Below, one piece after another: positions 43,060 to 50,633 of a stretch of DNA of 64,000 bases (position 1 is its first letter; the number at the start of each line of letters is the position of its first letter). A program made the translations under genes and the position numbers. The stretch is from Alkalibacterium sp046484155. Its GTDB lineage: Bacteria; Bacillota; Bacilli; Lactobacillales; Carnobacteriaceae_A. The stretch lies in assembly GCF_046484155.1 (NCBI RefSeq), contig NZ_JAWOBT010000104.1, positions 46,028-110,027 of the forward strand, given 5' to 3'. The notes under the pieces are model-generated. The model ran no database searches, was not told where the DNA came from, and saw only the letters and a list, made by a program, of their open reading frames with translations.

Positions 43060-43953
43060 TTAATTTTTATTAACTGATGCGTCATAAATAGATTCGATTG
43101 CTTTTTTCAATGCACGATTAAATTCTTCTTCCGACTGGTCAACCCGTAAATCTTGAGTTAAAGCTCTTGAGAAACTGGCAATCACACCTTTATTATTTTT
43201 TAGTTTTTCGTTGGCTTTCTTACGGGAATACCCACCTGACAGTGCAACAACGCGAACCACTCGAGGGTGTTCTGTTGCTTCTTTATAGAGATTTGCAACA
43301 TCGGGAAGGGTTAGTTTCAATATGATATTATAATCATCAGATAAGTTGTTTAGATGATTCATGATTTCTTCTTTCAATATGCTTTCTGCTTCTTCTTTTT
43401 CTTTGCTATGGATATCAACTTCTGGTTCAACAATAGGAACTAAGCCGGCATCCATTATTTTTTTAGCGATCGCAAATTGTTGATCAGCGATTGCTCTGAT
43501 TCCCTCTGGATTAGCTTCATGAATGACTGAACGCATCTTAGTACCAAAAATATTGCGCTGATTTGCACGTTCCAGCATGTTTTCCAGATCAGGGATAGGA
43601 TTCATCATCTGGACACCCTTAGCGATATCGGCTAAACCTTTATCCACTTTCAGGAAAGGCGCAATTCCTTTTTCTTCTAATAAATAGTCCGCGGTATATT
43701 TGCCTTTAATTTTACTATCCATCGTTTGCTCGAATAAAATGGCTCCCAGTATATAGTCAGAATCGAAGGCTGGGGCTGTTATGATGCGTGTACGCATTTC
43801 ATGAACAAGATCAAACATTTCATCTTCAGTTTTAAACGCATCATTCGTCACTCCATATGCAGCTAGTGCTTTAGGCGTGCTCCCACCACTTTGATCCAGG
43901 GCAGCTATGAAACCTTTACCAGCTGACATTCTTTCAAATTGATTCGTTTTCAT
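43060..43953 (-). CDS. fda: Fructose-bisphosphate aldolase class I (FdaB type)
   Basis: 297 residues, very close in sequence to staphylococcal FdaB along its length: GKGFIAALDQSGGSTPKALA, ILGAILFEQTMD, PFLKVDKGLAD, IVEPEVDI, LKLTLPDVANLY (Schiff-base Lys region), VALSGGYSR and the C-terminus SIYDASVNKN. It cleaves fructose 1,6-bisphosphate without metal. ATG 43953 is favoured because GAGGAG sits 7 nt upstream; the GTG at 43962 overlaps that site. Lactic acid bacteria usually use a class II enzyme for glycolysis, so this may be an extra one. Confidence 0.92.
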   Translation of the reverse strand: MKTNQFERMSAGKGFIAALDQSGGSTPKALAAYGVTNDAFKTEDEMFDLVHEMRTRIITAPAFDSDYILGAILFEQTMDSKIKGKYTADYLLEEKGIAPFLKVDKGLADIAKGVQMMNPIPDLENMLERANQRNIFGTKMRSVIHEANPEGIRAIADQQFAIAKKIMDAGLVPIVEPEVDIHSKEKEEAESILKEEIMNHLNNLSDDYNIILKLTLPDVANLYKEATEHPRVVRVVALSGGYSRKKANEKLKNNKGVIASFSRALTQDLRVDQSEEEFNRALKKAIESIYDASVNKN

Positions 43954-44293
43954 TTTTTCCACTCCTCTGTATTATTTAACGTCAAATATTGGAAAGAAAA
44001 TCTACTAAAACTAGTTTATCACTAGTAAGTAAAATTATGTAGTAAAGCACATTCTCTGGGGGAGAACAGAAAAGAGCCTGTCGGTAGACGATAAGCCGGA
44101 CGAATAAATAAGGTTTCAAACTATGCAGTTTTTCATAAGAAAAGAATAATACTGGAAGATGTATCTACTGAAACGGACACTTATTTGTAACACAGTACAT
44201 AATTGTAACTTTTTTTTAATATTAACCTGTATGTTTTTGATAAATATGGTATACTAATTTGTGTTTTATTAAATAGATTGAGGAGAGGTATGA
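43954..44293. other. 340-bp divergent intergenic region
   Basis: Lies between the 5' ends of the aldolase gene (minus) and engB (plus). It holds a small inverted repeat around 44011-44030 (two ACTAGT words), a possible hairpin TTCTC/GAGAA near 44052, and an extended -10 for engB (TGGTATACT, 44247-44255). Bacillus has lon genes between clpX and ysxC; none remains here. The stretch 44070-44110 is less AT-rich and unexplained. Confidence 0.5.
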
Positions 44294-44902
44294 ATGAATA
44301 GCGATAATATAAATTATGCTGAAATTACAATTAGTGCAGTTTCTCCTTCTCAATATCCAGAAGATGGCTTACCAGAAATCGTAATAGCAGGACGTTCTAA
44401 TGTGGGGAAATCGTCATTTATAAATACAATGGTTAATCGAAAAAATTTGGCGCGAACTTCCGGCAAACCCGGAAAAACACGGACATTGAATTTCTTTAAT
44501 ATTGAAGAGGAACTTTTTTTCGTTGATGTTCCGGGTTATGGTTATGCCAAAGCTTCTAATGCTGAACAGGAAAAATGGGGACATATGATGGGCGATTACT
44601 TCTCAACAAGAGAAGAGCTTGTTTTGGGCATATTACTTGTCGATTTTAGGCATGAACCTTCAGAACATGATACGTTAATGTATGATTTTTTTAAACATTA
44701 CAATATACCAGTGTTTATTGTGGCTACAAAGTCAGATAAAATCAAAAAATCAAAACATAATAAACATGAAAGCATCATTAGGAAAACCCTCGATATAGAT
44801 CCTTCTGATAAATTTTTCACTTTTTCTTCTTTCACGAAGGAAGGACGTCAAGCAGTTTGGGATGCTATATTAGCTCATTTACCAAAGGATGATAGTGCAT
44901 GA
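44294..44902 (+). CDS. engB: Ribosome biogenesis GTPase EngB (YsxC)
   Basis: 202 residues. P-loop IAGRSNVGKSSFIN, switch segment RTSGKPGKTRTLNFF, DVPGYGYAK (G3) and ATKSDK (G4). Needed for late 50S assembly. ATG 44294 follows AGGAGAGG; the ATG at 44290 is out of frame and stops at once. Its stop overlaps the next gene by 4 nt (ATGA), as ysxC and hemA are adjacent in Bacillus. Confidence 0.96.
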   Translation: MNSDNINYAEITISAVSPSQYPEDGLPEIVIAGRSNVGKSSFINTMVNRKNLARTSGKPGKTRTLNFFNIEEELFFVDVPGYGYAKASNAEQEKWGHMMGDYFSTREELVLGILLVDFRHEPSEHDTLMYDFFKHYNIPVFIVATKSDKIKKSKHNKHESIIRKTLDIDPSDKFFTFSSFTKEGRQAVWDAILAHLPKDDSA

Positions 44903-46026
44903 AACTGATTATGTACGGTGTGAATCGAGATACTGTGTCTTTTGATGACATTCATAGGTATGGTCTAGATGAATCGATGCGTCTCTGCCATTTAAATGAT
45001 ATAAGTACATTTGATGGAGTAGTTGAGCTGGCATTGGTTACGACGAATAATAGAAATGAATATTATCTCTATATAGATGAACAAAATTTTAAACACGGTG
45101 ATTTACTAAGATATTTATCTCGACATACCGGGAAACCACTAGAAGAAATCATTTTAGAAACGTATAGTAAATTTAACGATGATGTTACTAAGCATTTATT
45201 TCATTTGACGAGTGTTTCAAATGAAACGACAGAGTCCATCAGTGTTTTGGAACAAGCACTGTACGAAAGCGTGACATATGGAACCATTGGAAATGTCTTA
45301 TATGAATTATTTAATGCGGCTATACACTTTTCATTGTCACTTTATGACAAAGAGCCTTTGTATCCTTTGATAAACGGAGAAGTGTCAAAAGCTATTCAAA
45401 ATCTAAAAAGTCACTATCCTGTAAAAAAAGATATTAATTATCTTATCATTGGAAATAATGAATTGATCACTCAATTAGTAAAATATATCATAAGAGAATC
45501 TGAAGCTTACTTGACCTTTCTTGAGAGAAATGAAAAATCCAGAGAGATAATTACCAATGTTAATAAATGGTTGACTCTAACGAATAATTCTACTTGGAGA
45601 AACCATATCCAATCTGCCGATTTAGGTCAGCTTGTTTATCGATTGTCGAAGGCAGATGTCGTGATTATTGGTCCAAGTATTAAAAATGCCTGGTTATCAG
45701 ATGAATTATTAGAAGATATGTATGAAATGAGACCCACTGCTAAAAAACAGCTGATATTAGATTTAAGTGGAGCTCAGGATGAAACGGTTTTTTCTGATTA
45801 TCAAACACTAAGTTATACTCAAATCAATAATACCGTTGAGAATGATTATTCAATTGGAAAAATCGAAGTGGCTGAATCTTTTTACGACGAATATTTAACA
45901 AATCAGACGAATGCTTTCATGGTAAAATTTAATCGACTCATTGAAAAAAAAATTACTTATGCGCCTGCAAATGATGAGGCTAGTCATAATGTGTGTTATG
46001 TTAAAAAAATAAGTTATAAGGTTTGA
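44899..46026 (+). CDS. Degenerate glutamyl-tRNA reductase homologue (HemA-like pseudo-enzyme)
   Basis: 375 residues. The layout is that of glutamyl-tRNA reductase: N-domain MKLIMYGVNRDTVSFDDIH, catalytic-loop region LVTTNNRNEYYL, KHLFHLTSVSNETTES, NAD-domain start YLIIGNNELITQL and KADVVIIG...LILDLS. The loop that reads S/T-C-N-R in active enzymes is T49-N50-N51-R52, so the catalytic Cys is Asn50 (codon AAT at 45046); His99 is kept. The glycine motif GxGxxG is G185-N-N-E-L-I190. The GE-x-QI-x-x-Q motif is lost and the C-terminal dimerisation domain is mostly missing (about 418-455 residues in active enzymes). It cannot be a normal GluTR. The intact frame and 4-nt overlap with engB argue for retained function, which is unknown. 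Confidence 0.78.
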   Translation: MKLIMYGVNRDTVSFDDIHRYGLDESMRLCHLNDISTFDGVVELALVTTNNRNEYYLYIDEQNFKHGDLLRYLSRHTGKPLEEIILETYSKFNDDVTKHLFHLTSVSNETTESISVLEQALYESVTYGTIGNVLYELFNAAIHFSLSLYDKEPLYPLINGEVSKAIQNLKSHYPVKKDINYLIIGNNELITQLVKYIIRESEAYLTFLERNEKSREIITNVNKWLTLTNNSTWRNHIQSADLGQLVYRLSKADVVIIGPSIKNAWLSDELLEDMYEMRPTAKKQLILDLSGAQDETVFSDYQTLSYTQINNTVENDYSIGKIEVAESFYDEYLTNQTNAFMVKFNRLIEKKITYAPANDEASHNVCYVKKISYKV

Positions 46027-46058
46027 GAAGCATCATAAACCTTATGACTTATTTTTAT
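46015..46058 (+). terminator. Possible terminator after the HemA-like gene
   Basis: ATAAGGTTT (overlapping the stop codon) pairs with AAACCTTAT (46037-46045), followed by GACTTATTTTT. Confidence 0.6.
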
Positions 46059-46142
46059 AAAAAATCCAATTAGATATCAACTGCCATTTAGTGTAAAATA
46101 AATAGATGACAGTTGAGTGTTTTATAGAAAGAAGGAATATAA

Positions 46143-47444
46143 GTGTCTATGTTTTTAGATCAAGTTAAAGTTAAAGTGAAAGCCGGTACTGGTGGAGATG
46201 GTATGGTGACTTTCAGACGAGAGAAATATATACCTGATGGCGGACCGGCAGGTGGAGATGGTGGAGAAGGTGGAGACATCATTTTCGTCGTAGATGAAGG
46301 ATTAAGAACGCTGATGGACTTCCGTTATAATCGTCATTTTAAAGCAGAAAATGGGCAAAACGGTATGTCTAAAGGCATGCATGGTAGAGGAGCAAAAGAT
46401 TTATACGTGAAAGTTCCCCCAGGCACAATTGTTAAAGATGCCGTTACAGGTATTATGTATGCAGACCTAACAGAGAACGAACAAAAAGCAGTCATCGCTA
46501 AAGGTGGACGCGGGGGTAGAGGCAACATCCGGTTTGCATCACCAAGTAATCCTGCACCTGAAATAGCAGAAAACGGTGAACCTGGAGAAGAAAAAGAAAT
46601 TGAACTAGAATTGAAAGTGCTGGCAGACGTTGGCTTAATAGGCTTTCCTTCTGTAGGGAAATCGACGTTATTATCTGTTGTTTCTGCAGCACGTCCTAAG
46701 ATAGGCGCGTATCATTTTACAACGCTTGTACCGAATCTTGGCATGGTCAATACAGAAGACGGCAGAAGTTTTGTTTTGGCGGATATGCCTGGTTTAATCG
46801 AAGGTGCATCGCAGGGCGTCGGTTTAGGGATTGAATTCTTAAGACATATTGAAAGAACGCGCGTATTATTACACGTGATAGATATGAGCGGGGTCGAAGG
46901 TAGAGAGCCGATTGAAGACTACTTTACAATCAATGAAGAATTGGAACAGTATGACTTGAAGTTACGTGAACGTCCTCAGTTAGTCATCGCCAATAAAATG
47001 GATATGCCTAATTCTGAAGAAAATCTTGCGAAATTTAAAAAAGAGCTTGAAAAAGCAAATGAAGATGTAGAAGTTTTTGAAGTATCTGCACTCACTCAAA
47101 CAGGTTTAAATACTGTAATGTCTCGTACGGTTGACTTACTGGAAACAACGCCAGAATTTCCATTGTATGAAGACGAAACAGACAAAGAAGAAAGAGTTTT
47201 ATATAAATTCATACCAGAGAATAAAAATTATTCGATTACAAGAGAACCTGATGGTACGTGGGTCATATCGGGAGAAAAAATTGAAAAATTATATAAAATG
47301 ACTAATTTCCAATTTGATGAATCTGTTATGCGTTTTGCACGTCAACTTAGAGGGATGGGTATTGATCAAGTTCTTAGAGACCGTGGTGCAAAAAATGGTG
47401 ATACAGTAAGAATAGATGAGTTTGAGTTTGATTTTGTAGAATAA
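46143..47444 (+). CDS. obgE: Obg GTPase (CgtA)
   Basis: 433 residues. Glycine-rich Obg fold at the N-terminus (GTGGDGMVTFRREKYIPDGG, GGPAGGDGGEGG), G domain with GFPSVGKSTLLS and ADMPGLIEGA, and a C-terminal OCT domain. It links ribosome maturation and stress control. The start is GTG 46143, as enterococcal and streptococcal Obg begin MSMFLD; ATG 46149 is the alternative. AAGGAA lies 5 nt before the GTG. Confidence 0.96.
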   Translation: MSMFLDQVKVKVKAGTGGDGMVTFRREKYIPDGGPAGGDGGEGGDIIFVVDEGLRTLMDFRYNRHFKAENGQNGMSKGMHGRGAKDLYVKVPPGTIVKDAVTGIMYADLTENEQKAVIAKGGRGGRGNIRFASPSNPAPEIAENGEPGEEKEIELELKVLADVGLIGFPSVGKSTLLSVVSAARPKIGAYHFTTLVPNLGMVNTEDGRSFVLADMPGLIEGASQGVGLGIEFLRHIERTRVLLHVIDMSGVEGREPIEDYFTINEELEQYDLKLRERPQLVIANKMDMPNSEENLAKFKKELEKANEDVEVFEVSALTQTGLNTVMSRTVDLLETTPEFPLYEDETDKEERVLYKFIPENKNYSITREPDGTWVISGEKIEKLYKMTNFQFDESVMRFARQLRGMGIDQVLRDRGAKNGDTVRIDEFEFDFVE

Positions 47445-47464
47445 AAGAAGTAAAGGATTGGCAT

Positions 47465-48403
47465 ATGGAATTATTATTTTTAGGAACAGGATCAGGTGTC
47501 CCCGCTAAATATCGGAATGTCTCAAGCATGATGTTAAAGTTATTGGATGAAAGAAATGCTATGTGGTTATTTGATTGTGGAGAAGCAACACAGCAGCAGA
47601 TATTGAATACAACGGTAAAGCCTAGAAAAATCGAAAAAATATTTATTACACATATGCATGGCGATCATATTTTTGGTCTTCCGGGCCTTTTAAGTAGTCG
47701 GGCATTTCAAGGTGGAGAGTCACCCGTAACAATTTATGGTCCTAAAGGGATCAAACAGTATGTAACCATGTCTTTAAAACTCTCACATTCTCATATCAGA
47801 TATGGCATCCGTTTTGTTGAAATTCAAAATGAGGGAATCATCTTTGAGGATGATCAATTTGTAGTTGAAACTAAACGATTGCAACATGGAATTCCTTCGT
47901 TTGGATACAGAATTGTTGAGAAGGATCGAGAAGGAGTGCTCATGGCTGATAAGCTTCAAGCCGTGGGTGTTCCTTTTGGACCTATGTTTGGTAAATTAAA
48001 AAAAGGTGAAACAATTGTATTGGAAGATGGCCAGGAGATTAACGGTAAAGATTTTATTGGTCCTAAACAAAAAGGTCGTATTGTTACAATTCTCGGAGAT
48101 ACTAAATTCTGCTTGAATAGTATTGAATTAGCAGAAAATGCGGATGTATTAGTTCATGAAAGTACGTTTATTCATTCAGATGAGGAATTAGCGCACAGTT
48201 ACAATCATTCTACAAACCTTGAAGCTGTTGCTGTTGCACAAAAAGCTAATGCTTCAAAACTTTTATTGACACATATCAGTGCAAGATATCTTTATGCTGA
48301 TAGTAGATTAATGGAAAAAGAAGCACAAACTCTTTTTCCGAATACATTCGTGATGAGTGATTTTACTGAAGTTTCTATTCCATTAAAAAGAGACGAGGAA
48401 TAA
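47465..48403 (+). CDS. rnz: Ribonuclease Z
   Basis: 312-residue beta-lactamase-fold tRNA 3'-endonuclease. Zinc motif THMHGDHIFGLPGLL, N-terminal LLFLGTGSGVPAKYRN, Asp in ILGDTKFC and His in HSYNHSTNLEA plus LTHISARY. It makes the 3' end of tRNAs without encoded CCA, which fits both tRNA genes in this window. 20 bp after obgE. Confidence 0.96.
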   Translation: MELLFLGTGSGVPAKYRNVSSMMLKLLDERNAMWLFDCGEATQQQILNTTVKPRKIEKIFITHMHGDHIFGLPGLLSSRAFQGGESPVTIYGPKGIKQYVTMSLKLSHSHIRYGIRFVEIQNEGIIFEDDQFVVETKRLQHGIPSFGYRIVEKDREGVLMADKLQAVGVPFGPMFGKLKKGETIVLEDGQEINGKDFIGPKQKGRIVTILGDTKFCLNSIELAENADVLVHESTFIHSDEELAHSYNHSTNLEAVAVAQKANASKLLLTHISARYLYADSRLMEKEAQTLFPNTFVMSDFTEVSIPLKRDEE

Positions 48404-48404
48404 G

Positions 48405-49196
48405 ATGAAATCATTAAAAGATAAAGTTATTTGGGTTACCGGTGCTTCGTCAGGTATAGGTGAAGCACTTGCCTATGGCTTAGCACGTAAAGGCGCTACC
48501 CTTATACTCAGCGCAAGACGAAAAGATCAACTGGAACGTGTCAAACAAGAATGTGTAGAACGATATGATGCAAATGTAATCGTCTGTCCTTTAGACGTTT
48601 CTAATTTGAGTGAAATAGACCGTGTCGTTGATGTTCTTTATTCGAAACTGAATAAAATAGACGTATTGATAAATAATGCGGGCTATGGTCATTCAGAAAA
48701 ATTCCTTGATTACGATTTTTCCAAAGTTGAAAACATGTTCAAAGTTAATGTTTTAGGCTTAATGTATTTATCTCAATGTGTGGCTAAGAATATGACAGAG
48801 CATAAAAATGGTCATATTATTAACATTGCTTCAATTGCTGGTAAGATTGCGACACCAAAGTCAGCAGTTTATTCATCAACCAAGTTTGCAGTTATAGGAT
48901 TTAGTGATGCTTTAAGATTAGAACTCAAAGAAGATAACATCCAAGTCACAACTATTAATCCTGGACCCGTTGATACAGCATTTTTTGATAAATTCGATCC
49001 AAAGGGCAGCTATCTTGAAAAAGTAGCACCTCTTGTATTAACTCCCGAAGTGGTAGCTGAAAAGACGATAAAAATTATTGGCACGAAAAAAAGAGAAGTC
49101 AACTTGCCCGTCATGCTGGAATTCTCTTCTCGACTTTATTCATTGTTTCCCTCAACTGGTGATTTTCTTGTTGATCAATTATTTGACAGAAAATAA
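48405..49196 (+). CDS. Short-chain dehydrogenase/reductase (YqjQ-like)
   Basis: 263 residues. NAD(P)-binding TGASSGIGEALAYGLA, NNAGYGHSEKF, catalytic Ser in INIASIAGKIATPK and Tyr/Lys in YSSTKFAVIGFSDAL, then INPGPVDTAFF. B. subtilis yqjQ is also next to rnz (yqjK). The substrate is unknown. It begins 1 nt after the rnz stop, so both are in one operon. Confidence 0.87.
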   Translation: MKSLKDKVIWVTGASSGIGEALAYGLARKGATLILSARRKDQLERVKQECVERYDANVIVCPLDVSNLSEIDRVVDVLYSKLNKIDVLINNAGYGHSEKFLDYDFSKVENMFKVNVLGLMYLSQCVAKNMTEHKNGHIINIASIAGKIATPKSAVYSSTKFAVIGFSDALRLELKEDNIQVTTINPGPVDTAFFDKFDPKGSYLEKVAPLVLTPEVVAEKTIKIIGTKKREVNLPVMLEFSSRLYSLFPSTGDFLVDQLFDRK

Positions 49197-49270
49197 TATA
49201 TATTAATGTGATAAATAATCATTATATGTTATTCTTAACTATATTAAATGATCTATAGGAGGAATAATCA

Positions 49271-49627
49271 ATGAGAAAACAATGGAGTATGGTTGGGGCA
49301 ATTATATTATTTTTGGGCGTAGCTATTTTATCTGTATTAAATGTTGAACCTGTTCCAGTGAATTTCGGATTTGCTGAGGTCGAATGGCCATTAATCGTTA
49401 TTATCTTTGTATCAGTATTACTTGGGGCATTAATTGCTACACTTCTGTCCACGTATAAAATGTATACAGATCAACGTAAGAGCAAACATCAGAAAGCTGA
49501 CAGTTCTTCAAAAACATCTAAAATACCGTCCAGCAAAAAAACACGTTCAAACAAGGATGAATTTGATAAAGATGATAGTGATAAAGTAAGCACAGAGTCT
49601 CATTCAGAAAAAAATGATATATTGTAA
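49271..49627 (+). CDS. LapA-domain (DUF1049) membrane protein
   Basis: 118 residues. Two transmembrane helices (about 5-24, SMVGAIILFLGVAILSVL; about 37-62, WPLIVIIFVSVLLGALIATLL) flank the short VEPVPVNFGFAEV segment typical of LapA-domain proteins. The C-terminal ~50 residues are Lys/Ser/Asp-rich and likely cytoplasmic and disordered. Role in this lineage unknown. AGGAGG precedes ATG 49271. Confidence 0.85.
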   Translation: MRKQWSMVGAIILFLGVAILSVLNVEPVPVNFGFAEVEWPLIVIIFVSVLLGALIATLLSTYKMYTDQRKSKHQKADSSSKTSKIPSSKKTRSNKDEFDKDDSDKVSTESHSEKNDIL

Positions 49628-49663
49628 TATAGTAATTCGTTAATTTAGGCAGGGGGAAAAGGT

Positions 49664-50527
49664 ATGAATGATAATAAAATTGCTATTCTAACTGACTCGG
49701 GTTCAGATGTACCTCAAGAGATAAAAGAAAAATATGATGTAAAAGTGATACCTTTAAAAATAATCTTTAGCGATGGTGAATACATTGATAAAGTAACCAT
49801 TACAGCTGAAGAAGTTTATCAACGTATGGATAAAGAGGTTCCAAAAACTTCCCTGCCCGACGGCGAAATGATCAAAGAGATGTTTGATGAGATCAAAGCT
49901 GAGGGTTACGAAAAAGTTTTAGCTATCACAATATCAAGCGGTTTAAGTGGAACCAATAATATGGTTCGTGTAGTTGCTGAACAATATGAAGGCTTAGATA
50001 TATTCGTTCTAGACACAAAAAATATTGGGATTGCTTCTGGATTTACAGTTGTCGAAGCTGCACTGCAAGTGGACCGCGGTATCGATTGGGAAACCTTGAA
50101 AGTAAACTTAACAGAACGTATCGAAAAAGCGAAAATCTTTTTCTATGTACCGACTTTGGAATATTTACAAAAAGGCGGAAGAATCGGTTTGGTTCAGTCA
50201 GTTGTTGGAAGCATGATGAATTTGAAACCCATCATTACCTGCAACGAAGAGGGTATTTATCATACTGTTGCTAAAGTTAGAGGTAAAACAAAATCAATTA
50301 AAAAAACACTCGATTTAGCTGAAGATTTTGCTAAAGGTGCTAAGAAATATAATTTAGCTGTTGCCTATGGTGGTGAAACAGCCCGTAAAGAGGCTGAAGA
50401 TATTCGCGAAGAAATGAAAACTAGATTACCCAATTTCGAACATTTTTTCTACGATCAGATAAGCCCTGCCTTAGGTGTTCATACCGGACCCGGATTGATT
50501 GGTATCGGCGTTCAAATACTGGATTAA
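49664..50527 (+). CDS. DegV family fatty-acid-binding protein
   Basis: 287 residues. N-terminal IAILTDSGSDVPQEI, TSLPDGEMIKEMF, ITISSGLSGTNNMV and LDTKNIGIASGF are DegV signatures. C-terminal EHFFYDQISPALGVHTGPG is conserved. FakB-type members present bound fatty acid to FakA kinase; whether this one is a true FakB is not clear, and no fakA is near. Confidence 0.92.
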   Translation: MNDNKIAILTDSGSDVPQEIKEKYDVKVIPLKIIFSDGEYIDKVTITAEEVYQRMDKEVPKTSLPDGEMIKEMFDEIKAEGYEKVLAITISSGLSGTNNMVRVVAEQYEGLDIFVLDTKNIGIASGFTVVEAALQVDRGIDWETLKVNLTERIEKAKIFFYVPTLEYLQKGGRIGLVQSVVGSMMNLKPIITCNEEGIYHTVAKVRGKTKSIKKTLDLAEDFAKGAKKYNLAVAYGGETARKEAEDIREEMKTRLPNFEHFFYDQISPALGVHTGPGLIGIGVQILD

Positions 50528-50549
50528 TATAAGCAACTTAAATTTTTTA

Positions 50550-50593
50550 AAAAAGACACAATAAAGTCTTTCCTTTATTGTGTCTTTTTTTTT
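50550..50593 (+). terminator. Rho-independent terminator after degV-family gene
   Basis: AAAAGACACAATAAAG pairs with CTTTATTGTGTCTTTT over a 5-nt loop, with a long T-run. Confidence 0.95.
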
Positions 50594-50601
50594 GTTATAA
50601 T
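50593..50601 (+). promoter_or_regulatory. Extended -10 promoter for recJ-apt
   Basis: TGTTATAAT directly follows the T-run of the previous terminator. Confidence 0.55.
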
Positions 50602-50633
50602 AAAGTTCTGCGAGTAATATGAGGAGTGACAGG

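Noticed and set aside
44899..46026. Functional HemA annotation
   Set aside because: The catalytic Cys, nucleotide-binding glycines and most of the C-terminal domain are missing, so a working glutamyl-tRNA reductase is not supported.
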